A DNA stretch of 64,000 nt, taken from NCBI GenBank assembly GCA_964471595.1, contig CAYYGN010000008.1, forward strand, positions 1-64,000, written 5' to 3'. The position numbers and the translations under genes are program-made. The notes beneath the pieces were generated by a model, which saw only the letters and a list, made by a program, of their open reading frames with translations, was not told where the DNA came from and did no database searches. Source of the DNA: JAGNXB01 sp964471595 (lineage in GTDB: Bacteria > Bacteroidota > Bacteroidia > Chitinophagales > Saprospiraceae). Numbering within the stretch: the stretch's first letter is position 1; every line of letters starts with the position of its first letter. This document shows positions 54,700 to 63,534 of the stretch, piece after piece.

Positions 54700-55191
54700 T
54701 CAACGCCGGTCCGCATCGGGGCTGGCCACACCCTGGTGGAGCCGCGGAGGGTTGAGGACGAAGGGTACCTTGAAAACATATTCCGAAGCCACCACGCGAC
54801 CATCCATCAGGGCGGGTTTCCAGGGACGGGTATCTGCCTTCAGCATTTCGGCCAGACGAAGGGCTTCCGCATCCAGAGCCGGATCCACCTTTTTGATCAG
54901 GCGCACATGGGTGATGCGACCTTCCGTATTCACTTCCAGGCCGACATGGACGGTGCCTTCCGCCTTTCGCTCCCGCGCTTCCGGCGGATAACGGAGGTGG
55001 TCGCGGACCAGGTCGGCCAGTTTCCGACCGTTGCAGTTGTCGCGGTACATATCCGGCATATGGGTGCAATCCGGGCAGGCCGCCGGAGTTTCGGGATTGG
55101 CTACTGTCAACGCAGCGGAGATATCCTGGGCGGACAAATGAGCCGTCGAAAGGATCAGTAGAAAACCGAGCATTTGTTTCATGGCGGACAT
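54700..55191 (-). CDS. Secreted TonB C-terminal-domain protein
   Basis: The product is 163 residues. A cleavable-looking signal peptide (MKQMLGFLLILSTAHLSAQ) replaces the membrane anchor and proline-rich spacer of ordinary TonB. A Cys-rich patch (ACPDCTHMPDMYRDNC) precedes the TonB-C fold (about 75-155; YPPEARERKAEGTVHVGLEV, LDAEALRLAEML, WKPALMDGRVV). It cannot span to ExbB/ExbD as TonB does, so a structural or adaptor role is likelier. Starts at 55191 or 55182 are equivalent. It is 40 bp downstream of the ferritin gene on the same strand. Confidence 0.78.
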   Translation of the reverse strand: MSAMKQMLGFLLILSTAHLSAQDISAALTVANPETPAACPDCTHMPDMYRDNCNGRKLADLVRDHLRYPPEARERKAEGTVHVGLEVNTEGRITHVRLIKKVDPALDAEALRLAEMLKADTRPWKPALMDGRVVASEYVFKVPFVLNPPRLHQGVASPDADRR

Positions 55192-55231
55192 GTGGCGTTC
55201 CTTGTAGTTGTACGGGATCAAACAGGAGGGA

Positions 55232-55762
55232 TCATATTTCCTCTTCGGCATCGGCTTCGGCGGCGGCGGTGGCCTGGTTGATGGCTTCCACCTCTTTGTC
55301 AATGAAGTAGAGGCTTTGCGGACCGTCGCCAATGAGACGGATCTTGTCGAGGATGGTGCGCATCAGCGCCTCTTCTTCCCGCTGTTCGGTGATGTACCAC
55401 TGCAGGAAGTTGTGGGTGGTGTAATCGTCCTCCTCGTTGCACAGATCGAGGAGTTTGTGGATGGCGTGGGTTACTTTTTGCTCGTGGGCGTAAACCTCTT
55501 CGAAAAGCTCGCGGATGGAGGCAAAGTCGTGCGGGGGTTGGCGGATGCCGGGTGTGGCGGCTGTCCCGTCCACGTCGGAGATGTAGTGGAAGATGCGCAG
55601 CATATGGCTTCTTTCTTCCGCACTTTGCCGGTACATGAACCGGGCAGCGCCGTTGAGGCCCTTCCGATCACACCAGGCGGCCATGGACAGGTAGAGGAAG
55701 GAGGCGGAAGCCTCCATTTCGATCTGCGCGTTGAGCGCCTGTTCCATTCGCTGAGAAATCAT
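55232..55762 (-). CDS. ftnA: Bacterial non-heme ferritin
   Basis: The product is 176 residues, the normal size. The ferroxidase ligands fall at the canonical positions Glu17, Glu50, His53, Glu94 and Gln127 (EMEASASFLY, AEERSHMLRIF, HEQKVTHAI, YITEQREEE), so the iron-oxidising site is intact. It stores iron in the cytoplasm as a 24-mer. A TATCTTTG box lies 26 nt upstream, overlapping the end of the HD-PycTM gene region. It is followed by the TonB-C protein. Confidence 0.96.
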   Translation of the reverse strand: MISQRMEQALNAQIEMEASASFLYLSMAAWCDRKGLNGAARFMYRQSAEERSHMLRIFHYISDVDGTAATPGIRQPPHDFASIRELFEEVYAHEQKVTHAIHKLLDLCNEEDDYTTHNFLQWYITEQREEEALMRTILDKIRLIGDGPQSLYFIDKEVEAINQATAAAEADAEEEI

Positions 55763-55788
55763 CGCGGGATGTTTGTTTGACAGGACAA

Positions 55789-55796
55789 CAAAGATA
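55789..55796 (-). promoter_or_regulatory. -7 box of the ferritin gene
   Basis: TATCTTTG on the minus strand lies 26 nt before the ATG and 3 bp from the stop codon of the HD-PycTM gene. Confidence 0.5.
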
Positions 55797-55799
55797 GTA

Positions 55800-56984
55800 C
55801 TATGACGGTTCGCCGGTAAGGAAGGTCAGGGCAAAGGCCGCGACAGAAGCGATGAGGCCCCACATGAAGACGAGGTAGCACCAGCGGAGAAGGGCGTATT
55901 TGCGGGCGAGTACCTTGCCGAGGAAATAGAGGTCACGGGTCATGGTATTGTAAATGAACCGCTTGTCGCCGATGAGTTCGTTCATTCCCCACTGATAATC
56001 TTCGAGGGGCATATTGAAAAAGTTGCCGAAGAAGATGAGGTTGGCCTCCCGTTTGCGGACGGCATCGCGGGTGACGGTTCCTGTGGTCACCTTGGGCATG
56101 GTGGAAAGGGTGGCAAAGACGATCGCGCCGAGGCAGACGATCAGCAACAGGATGGTGGGAAGGATGAGGGCGGGGTGTTCGCCAAATCGGGGGACCAGGG
56201 TGCTGACGGTGATGCTGATGATGATCGCGTTGATGCTCAGCATGATGTTGGCCTTGTTGTCGGCGATGGAGCTGAGGTTGATGTGGGTGCGGTAAGCGGA
56301 CCGGAACATGGTTTCTACACCGCGCCCCAGTTTCTGTCCATCCAGCAGGGTTTCTTCCTCTTCAGCCTGTAGGTTGCCGGGCTGGTGGAGGGCCAGCATG
56401 GTTTGCAGTTTTTTGAGGTGTTTGCGCTTTTGGCGGCCGTAGAGGGCCTGGGCTTCAGGCGTATGGTAGGCGTGGTTTTCCATGAAATCCACCTCGAAGC
56501 GGAGCCATTCCTCGTCATTCATGGTTTTGCCATGGACTTCGCGCAATTCCTGGCGCAATTTGCCGATGAAATTCCAGTATCCCGGTGTGCCCAGGTGGCT
56601 GAGGTCGGCGTCGGCCATGAGGGCTTCCAGACGGTCGGCAGGTCGCTGGGGCATGCGGGTCGCCAGGATGCAATTTTCGATGCGGGTCAGCATGTCCTCG
56701 CCGATCCCGAGGGGTTCCATTACACTGCGGGCGAGCGCGGCGCTGCGTTCTTCGTGCCCGGCGGCGCCATTGGCATACCCGAGGTCATGAAACCAGGCGG
56801 CGATCTCGAGGATGGCGCTTTCGCGGGCGTCCAGGCCGGCGGCGCCGGCCAGTTGACCGGCCGCTTCGGCCACCTGCTCGACGTGTTCCAGATGGTGGAA
56901 ATAGTGGTGCTCCGGCATCCGCTGCCGGATGTCCTGCCGGGCAAATTCCCGGGCCCGGGCAATCCAGGAATCCAAAGGGTTCAT
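55800..56984 (-). CDS. HD phosphohydrolase fused to a PycTM (Pycsar-effector-like, DUF5706) membrane domain
   Basis: The product is 394 residues. The N-terminal HD domain (about 15-175) keeps its metal ligands: His31/His34 in YFHHLEHV, His66-Asp67 in WFHDLGY and Asp127 in DADLSH. The C-terminal part (about 225-394) matches the DUF5706/PycTM layout: SSIADNKANIMLSINAIIIS opening the first helix, a second helix about 277-300, a soluble middle (NLIFFGNFFNMPLEDYQWGM) and a final helix. PycTM proteins are membrane effectors of Pycsar anti-phage systems, triggered by cCMP or cUMP. No cyclase gene is nearby, so this fusion may be a housekeeping relative. A TAACTTTC box stands at 56993-57000. Confidence 0.85.
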   Translation of the reverse strand: MNPLDSWIARAREFARQDIRQRMPEHHYFHHLEHVEQVAEAAGQLAGAAGLDARESAILEIAAWFHDLGYANGAAGHEERSAALARSVMEPLGIGEDMLTRIENCILATRMPQRPADRLEALMADADLSHLGTPGYWNFIGKLRQELREVHGKTMNDEEWLRFEVDFMENHAYHTPEAQALYGRQKRKHLKKLQTMLALHQPGNLQAEEEETLLDGQKLGRGVETMFRSAYRTHINLSSIADNKANIMLSINAIIISITVSTLVPRFGEHPALILPTILLLIVCLGAIVFATLSTMPKVTTGTVTRDAVRKREANLIFFGNFFNMPLEDYQWGMNELIGDKRFIYNTMTRDLYFLGKVLARKYALLRWCYLVFMWGLIASVAAFALTFLTGEPS

Positions 56985-57041
56985 ACAGGCAGGAAAGTTA
57001 GCCCGCTTTTGCCAAACCGGCCCACCCTCAGGCAGGAAAGC

Positions 57042-57069
57042 AAAAGGGCCTTCCGGAGAAGGCCCTTTT
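57042..57069 (-). terminator. Terminator of the HU gene
   Basis: AAAAGGGCCTT and AAGGCCCTTTT arms form a strong hairpin with flanking A and T tracts, 20 bp after the HU stop codon and before the HD-PycTM promoter. Confidence 0.85.
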
Positions 57070-57089
57070 GTCGGGATGCCGTAAATGGA

Positions 57090-57362
57090 TCAGTTTACGG
57101 TGTCGGCAAGTTCCTTGCCGGGCTTGAACCGTACCACATTCTTGGCGGCGATCTTAATGGTTTTACCGGTCTGAGGGTTGCGACCGGAACGGGCTTCCCG
57201 CTTGCTGATGGAGAAGGTGCCGAAACCAACGAGGGTCACTTTGTCACCGGCTTTCAGCGTACCCGTGATACCGTCGATCACAGCATTAAGGGCATCAGCA
57301 GCCTGGGCCTTCGTTACGTTGGCATCTGCTGCGATCTTGTTGATCAGATCTCCTTTGTTCAT
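57090..57362 (-). CDS. HU-family histone-like DNA-binding protein
   Basis: The product is 90 residues, the exact HU length. MNKGDLINKIAADANVTKAQ forms the dimerisation helices, TLVGFGTFSISKREARSGRNPQTGKTIKI the arms (residues about 45-72), with the DNA-contacting proline in NPQTG. It compacts and bends chromosomal DNA. The start at 57362 is fixed by this length and by a TATTTTTG box 34 nt upstream; a longer frame to 57461 is rejected. A strong terminator follows, so it is monocistronic. Confidence 0.96.
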   Translation of the reverse strand: MNKGDLINKIAADANVTKAQAADALNAVIDGITGTLKAGDKVTLVGFGTFSISKREARSGRNPQTGKTIKIAAKNVVRFKPGKELADTVN

Positions 57363-57396
57363 TTGATGGATTTTAGTAATGTGAATGAAGACCCGG

Positions 57397-57404
57397 CAAA
57401 AATA
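57397..57404 (-). promoter_or_regulatory. -7 box of the HU gene
   Basis: TATTTTTG on the minus strand fits TAnnTTTG and lies 34 nt before the ATG at 57362. Confidence 0.55.
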
Positions 57405-57498
57405 ACCCACCCGATGATAAATGGGCGGAATTCCGGCATTTTTCGTTCCGAAAACAGGCAATTTCCTGTATTTTTACCCGTTTTTATCCCCATACGCC

Positions 57499-57717
57499 AT
57501 GGATTCAGCCTTCATTCGACGTTTTTCGACCCGGTCCTACCTCCTGCTCCTGTTGTTTTCGGGGGGCATCCTGCTTGGCGGCAGCATGGCGTCTTGCAGC
57601 AGTCAGAAGAAAGGCTGCCCCGTCAACGAGGACGCCACCAAAGGGACGACGGGAAAGAATGGTGAGCTCTCAACCAAACGCGGCAAATCCAACCTTTTTC
57701 CCAAAAAGATGCGTTAA
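57499..57717 (+). CDS. Small lipoprotein
   Basis: The product is 72 residues. The N-terminus has a basic start, a leucine-rich helix (YLLLLLFSGGILLGGSM) and a lipobox-like ASC with Cys33. The mature peptide is only 40 residues, polar and basic (SSQKKGCPVNEDA, ending NLFPKKMR). No family is recognised. Its stop codon overlaps the stop of the convergent permease gene by 4 bp. A TATTTTTA promoter-like box lies at 57470-57477. Confidence 0.65.
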   Translation: MDSAFIRRFSTRSYLLLLLFSGGILLGGSMASCSSQKKGCPVNEDATKGTTGKNGELSTKRGKSNLFPKKMR

Positions 57718-58979
57718 GGCGCCGGCTCGTTCAGGGGCAGATAGGGTTTTCGGGTGTCCAGCCGGTCCTGCAGGGCCTCCCCGAGCAGATTGAAGGCTGT
57801 GACGGTCAGAAAAATCCCTATCCCCGGAAAAACGGCCAGCCACCAGGCTGAAAATTGCCTGCGCGCGGCCTGGAGCAAACTGCCCCAGGTGACCTGGTCG
57901 GGCGGCACCCCTAATCCCAGGAAGGAGAGAAAAGCTTCCAGCAGGACGCCGGCAGATATACTGAAGGCCATCAGGACCAGCAAAGGAGGCAATGCGTTGG
58001 GCAGGGCATGTCGCCACAGGAGACGATATTCGGGAATGCCGGACAGCCGCGCTGATTCGATATAAGGCAATTCACGTATCCGGAGGAGTTCGGCCCTGAG
58101 AAATCGCGCCATGCCCGGCCAACGGATCAGGCCGGTGATCAGCACGACATTCCATACCGAAGGAGAGGCAAAAAGCGGGATCATGGCGAGCAGCAGCAAC
58201 AACCCCGGCATGGCCTGAATCGCTTCGATCACCCGCATGCCCAACAGGTCGACCGGCACGGTCAGTGGCCTTGTCCGCCATTTGCGGTCCATCCAGCCAC
58301 CTGCCCTGGACAGTAGCAGGATCCACAATCCTCCTGCGATCAGAGCGACCGCCAGACGTCCGGCGCCCTCCAGTCCCGACAACAAGGGCGTCCTGAAAAG
58401 GTAGAACCAGGCCAAAGGCAGGGCGAGCAGCACCCCGCCAATCCGGAAGGGTCCCGCTTTCAGCCGTTCGTCTCCGTAAAATCCTGTCCATCCCCCCGGC
58501 CAGAGAGCGAGAAAAAAGGCAATGGCGGTGCCCAACAGACCTACCAGGAGCGCCGTTCGGGTGCCGTGGATCATTCCGGCGAGCACATCGCGGCCCAGCG
58601 CATCGGTGCCCAGCCAATGCCGGTATCGCACAGAGGCCACATCCTGGGCATCCCACGGACCCGCAAACCGGGCATTGCGCAGATCGAGATAACCCGGGCC
58701 ATACGGAACGGGGGTGCGCACTACCCGATCGAAGGACAGCGCGTGCCAGTCTCCGCGATGGAAGGCATCTGGCCAGTCTGTCCATCCCATCCGGGCAGCT
58801 TGTCCCGAGAATACAGGAAAATAGGTGCGGCCCTCATACACGCAATACAGGGGTTTGTCATTGGCCAGGAAATCGGCCAACAAGGCCAGGCCTGCGAGAA
58901 ACAGGACGGTTCTGGCCGCCCAGCGGTATCGCCTTGACCGGAGCCGTGACATGCGGAGGGATGACAAGAACCCCATCAT
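57714..58979 (-). CDS. OppC/DppC-type ABC transporter permease, unaccompanied
   Basis: The product is 421 residues from ATG 58979. One N-terminal helix is followed by a periplasmic insertion (about 45-130; YRHWLGTDALGRDVLAGMIHG at its end). The six-helix permease core has the EAA-type loop ESARLSGIPEYRLLWRHALPNA near residue 320. OppC-type subunits pair with OppB to import peptides or other solutes. Neither OppB, the ATPases nor a binding protein is adjacent, so partners must lie elsewhere. The start is set by a TACCTTTG box ending 5 nt before it, which rules out the ATG at 59024. Confidence 0.87.
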   Translation of the reverse strand: MMGFLSSLRMSRLRSRRYRWAARTVLFLAGLALLADFLANDKPLYCVYEGRTYFPVFSGQAARMGWTDWPDAFHRGDWHALSFDRVVRTPVPYGPGYLDLRNARFAGPWDAQDVASVRYRHWLGTDALGRDVLAGMIHGTRTALLVGLLGTAIAFFLALWPGGWTGFYGDERLKAGPFRIGGVLLALPLAWFYLFRTPLLSGLEGAGRLAVALIAGGLWILLLSRAGGWMDRKWRTRPLTVPVDLLGMRVIEAIQAMPGLLLLLAMIPLFASPSVWNVVLITGLIRWPGMARFLRAELLRIRELPYIESARLSGIPEYRLLWRHALPNALPPLLVLMAFSISAGVLLEAFLSFLGLGVPPDQVTWGSLLQAARRQFSAWWLAVFPGIGIFLTVTAFNLLGEALQDRLDTRKPYLPLNEPAP

Positions 58980-58984
58980 GTCAT

Positions 58985-58992
58985 CAAAGGTA
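58985..58992 (-). promoter_or_regulatory. -7 box of the permease gene
   Basis: TACCTTTG on the minus strand lies 5 nt before the ATG at 58979. It excludes the longer frame from 59024. Confidence 0.5.
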
Positions 58993-59047
58993 GGTAAGGA
59001 AGGAGGTACAGCGGCGGAATGCACCCGTGTGCCTAATTTAGCCGGCG

Positions 59048-59851
59048 ATGTTTACGGCCGGACAATTCAGATCCTGGGAACACCCATCCGCCATGTCCCC
59101 TACTTTGCCTCCGGGCATGGATGCCTGGTGGCTCGACCGTTGGCCGGAAGGCCTGACGCCCTGGCAAGCCTGGCCGGATACTGCGGGCAGGACAGACCTG
59201 GCGTGGCTGGTCCCGTTATGGCGGCTGGCACCGGAGGAGGTCCGCGGTGAGTGGATCATTGCCGCACTTTCATCGCGGGTGCCCGCACCCTGTCGTTTGT
59301 CCGTCGATCGGGCGGATGCCGACCCTTCCCGCCTGTTGTTGCTGCGGGAGAAGGCCCGGGTAGCGGGTGGGGATCTTGCCCGACAATACCTGGCCGATGT
59401 CCGTCCCGACCTGGATTTGGTCGGGGAAGCCCCTTCCCGGCTTTGCCTGTGGCCCGACGGCCCCCCGGAAGGGGCCCTGATCCGGGAACTGCACGTCCGC
59501 GAATTTCCGCCCCCGGCCGGTTCGGGGGTCTGGGCCTGGGTATGCCGGAGGGACGCCGAAGACCTGCGCAGGCTTCTCGCGCCGGTTCACCGGCCCGAAA
59601 CGGCCCGCATCACGAATGTGGAACGGGAACTGCAGTCCCGTTTCCGCATGGCGGGATGCCCTTCGGTCGGACTGCATGTCGAAGAAGATGCTGAAGGGTT
59701 CATGCACCTCTGGATGGCCTGGTCGCCGGACCCGTCCTCCCCCCTTCGGCGCGCTGCGGTTTCCACCACTTCCCCTTTGGGCCTGGCTGACCTCGCATGG
59801 GCCAAAACGGGCCTGACTTTTGTATCCCCTCTAACCCAAAACCCAACCTGA
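59048..59851 (+). CDS. Unknown soluble protein
   Basis: The product is 267 residues (ATG at 59093 is a possible later start). It is rich in W, P, R and D, with no signal peptide or membrane helix, and no family is recognised. Segments such as LAWLVPLWRLAPEEVRGEWI and LRRLLAPVHRPETARITNVE look helical. The C-terminal part is beta-like (VGLHVEEDAEGFMHLWMAW). A TAATTTAG box lies 6 nt before the ATG. The stop codon is 5 bp before the next gene, so it shares an operon with the TMTC-like glycosyltransferase and may assist it. Confidence 0.7.
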   Translation: MFTAGQFRSWEHPSAMSPTLPPGMDAWWLDRWPEGLTPWQAWPDTAGRTDLAWLVPLWRLAPEEVRGEWIIAALSSRVPAPCRLSVDRADADPSRLLLLREKARVAGGDLARQYLADVRPDLDLVGEAPSRLCLWPDGPPEGALIRELHVREFPPPAGSGVWAWVCRRDAEDLRRLLAPVHRPETARITNVERELQSRFRMAGCPSVGLHVEEDAEGFMHLWMAWSPDPSSPLRRAAVSTTSPLGLADLAWAKTGLTFVSPLTQNPT

Positions 59852-59856
59852 TTCCC

Positions 59857-61719
59857 ATGGCCCAAACGGTACGCAAAAACAAGGGAAAACGCCCGGCATC
59901 CCCACCATCCACCGAAGGCCGGTGGTATCCGTGGATCGCGCTGGCTTTGACGGCCATCGTGTTTGCCAATTCCCTGAGCAACGGATTCGTCAATTGGGAT
60001 GACGACGTCAATGTCCTCGAAAACCCCAATCTGGAAGTCTTCAATTGGACCAGCATCAAGGGGATTTTTACCAGCGATGTGATCGGCAACTACAACCCGC
60101 TGACCATCCTCACCTTCGCCTTCGAAAAGGCCATGTTCGGTCTGGACCCCACCATTTACCACGTCAACAACCTGCTGCTCCACCTGGTTTGTGTCTGGCT
60201 GGTTTACCGGATATTCCTCGCTCTGGGCCTCCCTGCCCTGGCGGCGTTTTTCGGGGCGCTGGTATTCGGTATCCACCCCATGCGGGTGGAATCGGTGGCC
60301 TGGGTCACCGAGCGGAAAGACGTCCTCTTCGGCGCCTTTTTCCTGGGGGCATTGTTGTTGTATATCCGGTACCTGGAAGGTGGTCGGAAATCCGGCCGGT
60401 TGGTCATCTGGATCCTCCTGTTGTTTCTCCTGAGCCTGTTGTCCAAAATCCAGGCCGTCACCCTTCCCCTGTCCATGCTGTGCGTGGACTATCTGCGACG
60501 CAGACCTCTGAAGCTGGGGCTGGTGATCGAAAAATGGCCATATTTCCTGATGTCCCTGGCTGTCGGCCTCCTGGGGATTTACATGCTGCGCGAAAACGAA
60601 AGTCTGGATGACACGACCAAATACACGTTTGTCGAGCGAATCATGGTGGGATTCACCAGTTATGTCGTGTATCTGGTCAAGTTTGTCGTCCCCTACAAAA
60701 TGTCTCCCCTGTACCCCTACGAAGCGAAGATGCCTGTCATCTTTTATGCTTCTCCGGCGGGAATCGCGGCGGTGGCTGCGGTGGTGTGGACCTGGTGGAA
60801 GAAAGACCTGCGCCCGTATGTATTCGGTATGGCCTTTTTCACCTTCAATGTCATGTTCCTGCTGCAGATCCTGGCGGCGGGGCAGGGATTCCTGGCCGAT
60901 CGGTTTACCTATATCCCGTACCTCGGGTTGATCTTCATGCTGGCCTGGTGGCTCAACGGATGGGTGCAGCGACCCAGGTATGCGTCCATGGTCCGATTGC
61001 TGGCGGTGGCCTGGCTGTGCGCGATGGCTTTCCTTACCGTCCGGCAAAACCGGATCTGGGAGAGCGGGGGCACATTGTGGACACACGTCCTCAAGTACTA
61101 TGAAAACGTCCATACGCCGTGGAACAACCGTGCGCGATTTTACCGGGAGTCGGGTCAGACCGATCTGGCATTGGCCGACTACAACGAATCGATCCGCCTC
61201 AAACCGCTGGCGTCAACCTACAACAGCAGGGGCAAGTTGTTTTTCGATCAGGGCAAGATCAAGGAGGCGCTCAACGACTACTCGGAAGGCATCAAACTGG
61301 ATCCCGATCTGGGTGAGATTTACATCAACCGCGCGGCTGCTTACGGCATGCTGGGCGATCTGGACCGCGCTTTGGCGGATGTCAGCAAAGGGCTTGAACT
61401 GGATCCGGACAATGCGAACGGGTTTCTCAATCGCTCGTTGATTTACGTCAACCGGGGCGAGTATGCCAAGGCGGAAGCCGACCATACTTCATACCTCGCG
61501 CTCAAGCCTTTCCATGCGGACATTTATTACGAGCGGGGATTGGTGCGCAATGCGCTGCGCAAGCCGCAGGAAGCCTATGACGATCTCAGCCAGGCGATCC
61601 GGCTCAATCCCGGCCAGGCTTTGTATTACAACGAGCGCGCCAAATCCCTGGAGGCACTGGGTCGCGGTGCCGAAGCCCAACAGGACCGACAGCAGGCCCA
61701 GGCTTTGGGCAAGAAATAG
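59857..61719 (+). CDS. TMTC-like GT-C membrane glycosyltransferase with TPR repeats
   Basis: The product is 620 residues. About ten transmembrane helices (about 25-420) include the first loop LSNGFVNWDDDVNVLENPNL, with the acidic pair typical of GT-C mannosyl-type transferases, and FGIHPMRVESVAWVTERKDVL, a hallmark of the TMTC/PMT-with-TPR group. Four to five TPR units follow (about 440-610), with LNDYSEGIKLDPDLGEIYIN and similar repeats. Eukaryotic TMTCs O-mannosylate cadherins; bacterial relatives probably glycosylate exported proteins or lipids. ATG at 59857 lies 5 bp after the unknown upstream gene. Confidence 0.87.
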   Translation: MAQTVRKNKGKRPASPPSTEGRWYPWIALALTAIVFANSLSNGFVNWDDDVNVLENPNLEVFNWTSIKGIFTSDVIGNYNPLTILTFAFEKAMFGLDPTIYHVNNLLLHLVCVWLVYRIFLALGLPALAAFFGALVFGIHPMRVESVAWVTERKDVLFGAFFLGALLLYIRYLEGGRKSGRLVIWILLLFLLSLLSKIQAVTLPLSMLCVDYLRRRPLKLGLVIEKWPYFLMSLAVGLLGIYMLRENESLDDTTKYTFVERIMVGFTSYVVYLVKFVVPYKMSPLYPYEAKMPVIFYASPAGIAAVAAVVWTWWKKDLRPYVFGMAFFTFNVMFLLQILAAGQGFLADRFTYIPYLGLIFMLAWWLNGWVQRPRYASMVRLLAVAWLCAMAFLTVRQNRIWESGGTLWTHVLKYYENVHTPWNNRARFYRESGQTDLALADYNESIRLKPLASTYNSRGKLFFDQGKIKEALNDYSEGIKLDPDLGEIYINRAAAYGMLGDLDRALADVSKGLELDPDNANGFLNRSLIYVNRGEYAKAEADHTSYLALKPFHADIYYERGLVRNALRKPQEAYDDLSQAIRLNPGQALYYNERAKSLEALGRGAEAQQDRQQAQALGKK

Positions 61720-61743
61720 GCAATGAGGCCTCGGGCCCGGTTT

Positions 61744-63513
61744 TCAAAAGGGAAAAAACCAGGGCAGCAACCAGGTGGCCATCGCCCAGAAAAGGAGGTT
61801 GAGAGGGGTGCCGATGCGAAGGAAATCCCTGAAGGTGTATTGCCCGGGCACCAGGATCATGGTATTGGTCTGGTAGCCAATAGGGGTCATGAAGCTGAGG
61901 GAGGCGCCAAACGTGACCGCCATGACGAAGGGTCTGGCACTGACGCCCATGGATTCGGCGCTGACGAGAGCGATGGGTACCAGCAGGGCGGCGGTGGCGT
62001 TGTTGGACAGGAAATTGGTGAGGAAGAAGGTGAGGACAAAGAAAAAGGAAAGCACGACACGCGGACCCCAACTGCCCAGCATTTCCGTTACCGAGTCGGC
62101 CAACAGGGCTGCGGCGCCTGTTTTCTGAAGAGCGGTCCCCATGGACAGGATACCGGCCAGCATAAAAAGGACCTTCCAGTCAATGGCCTGATAAGCTTCG
62201 TCGGGTTTGATCATGCCGGCAGCGACCAAAAGGACAACGCCGGCAGCTGCGCCAACGACGATGGGCAGCCATCCCAAAGCTGCCGAAGTCATGACGGCGA
62301 CAAGGACCAGAAGGGTAAAGGCGGCATGACGGAGGTTGAGCTTGGGGCTGGAGGCCTGGGAGAGCATGAGCAGGGCTCGGGATTCTTTGATTTGCGGCAG
62401 GATACGGGCTTCTGCCCTGACCAAAAGGACATCGCCTTCCCGGAGGATGGTGCGACCTATTCTTTCGTGAATGACGGTTTTCCGGCTGCGGATGGCGAGG
62501 ACGGAGGCGCCGCGGAATATTTCCTTGAACCGGATTTCGGCGAGGGAGCGTCCGATAAAGGGGGAGCCCGGAGTGACCAGCATCTCATAGAGTTTGGCGC
62601 CGGTTTCTTCGTATTCGCCAAGGTCCCCACGGACGGTAATGCCTTGCCGGCCGGCCAGTTTTTCCAACTTGCGTACGTCGCAACGCACTTTTAGCGTGTC
62701 TCCGGCCCTGAGTTCGGTATAAGGCATGGGGAATGCGAGAGCGCCGTCCTGCCGGATGAGTTGCAGGATTTCGACATCCAGATCCCGCACCAGCGGCGAT
62801 TCGTCGATCGTGGTCCCTACGGATTTGGCTTCGGGGTGTAGCCGGATTTCGGCCAAATACCGGGCCATGCCGAAATCTTCCTGGACCGTTTCCTTTAGCT
62901 TCCGGTCGGGCAGCAGCCATCGGCCGGCCAGGAACATGTATGCGATACCTGCCGCGAGAAAAGACAGCCCTGCCGGTGTCATTTCGAACATGCCCAACGG
63001 GACAAGTCCCTGGTCGGAGAGGATGCCGCTGACCAGGAGGTTAGTGCTGGTGCCGATAAGGGTGCATACCCCGCCCAGCAATGCACTGAAACTCAGTGGG
63101 ATCAGGAGACGGGAAGGGCTGATGCCCGAATCGCGGCTGACCTGGATCAGGACGGGCATGAGCAGGGCGACGACGGCCGTATCGTTGATGAAGGCGCTCA
63201 TTATGCCGGCCAGGCCCATCACGGCGAGTAGAAGATGCGAGTAACTGCGCCGGCCGGTGACCACCAGGAATTGACCAAGCCGGTTGAGGATTCCGGATTT
63301 GAAGACGGCGGCGCTGAAGACAAACATGGCGCCGACCGTGAGGGTTGCGGGGTTGGAAAAGCCCGCGAACCCTTCGGCAGGACTGAGAATGCCGGTCAGC
63401 ATGAAGGCTGTCATCACCAGGATGGCCACCGTATCTACGGATAACCGCTCCCAGATGAAGAGCACCAGCGCGAGGCCGATAATGGCCAGTGTCGTCAGGA
63501 TGTCGGGAGTCAT
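61744..63513 (-). CDS. SLC13/DASS-family transporter with two TrkA-C (RCK-C) domains
   Basis: The product is 589 residues, built as two membrane halves (about 1-180 and 395-589) around two cytoplasmic TrkA-C domains (about 205-295 and 300-385). The halves carry the paired signature loops GFSNPATLTVGAMFV..NDTAVVALLMP and NFLSNNATAALLVPIAL..MTPIGYQTNTMI, the sodium- and substrate-binding hairpins of the family. Such proteins move sulfate, dicarboxylates or other anions with sodium; the substrate is unresolved. It converges on the TMTC-like gene, with 24 bp between stop codons. A TACATTTA box lies upstream. Confidence 0.9.
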   Translation of the reverse strand: MTPDILTTLAIIGLALVLFIWERLSVDTVAILVMTAFMLTGILSPAEGFAGFSNPATLTVGAMFVFSAAVFKSGILNRLGQFLVVTGRRSYSHLLLAVMGLAGIMSAFINDTAVVALLMPVLIQVSRDSGISPSRLLIPLSFSALLGGVCTLIGTSTNLLVSGILSDQGLVPLGMFEMTPAGLSFLAAGIAYMFLAGRWLLPDRKLKETVQEDFGMARYLAEIRLHPEAKSVGTTIDESPLVRDLDVEILQLIRQDGALAFPMPYTELRAGDTLKVRCDVRKLEKLAGRQGITVRGDLGEYEETGAKLYEMLVTPGSPFIGRSLAEIRFKEIFRGASVLAIRSRKTVIHERIGRTILREGDVLLVRAEARILPQIKESRALLMLSQASSPKLNLRHAAFTLLVLVAVMTSAALGWLPIVVGAAAGVVLLVAAGMIKPDEAYQAIDWKVLFMLAGILSMGTALQKTGAAALLADSVTEMLGSWGPRVVLSFFFVLTFFLTNFLSNNATAALLVPIALVSAESMGVSARPFVMAVTFGASLSFMTPIGYQTNTMILVPGQYTFRDFLRIGTPLNLLFWAMATWLLPWFFPF

Positions 63514-63534
63514 TCAGTCCGTGATTCGCAGGGA

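Noticed and set aside
59587..61113. Minus-strand frame of 508 codons rich in Q, H, D and G
   Set aside because: It is antisense to the TMTC-like glycosyltransferase, with no domain or promoter.
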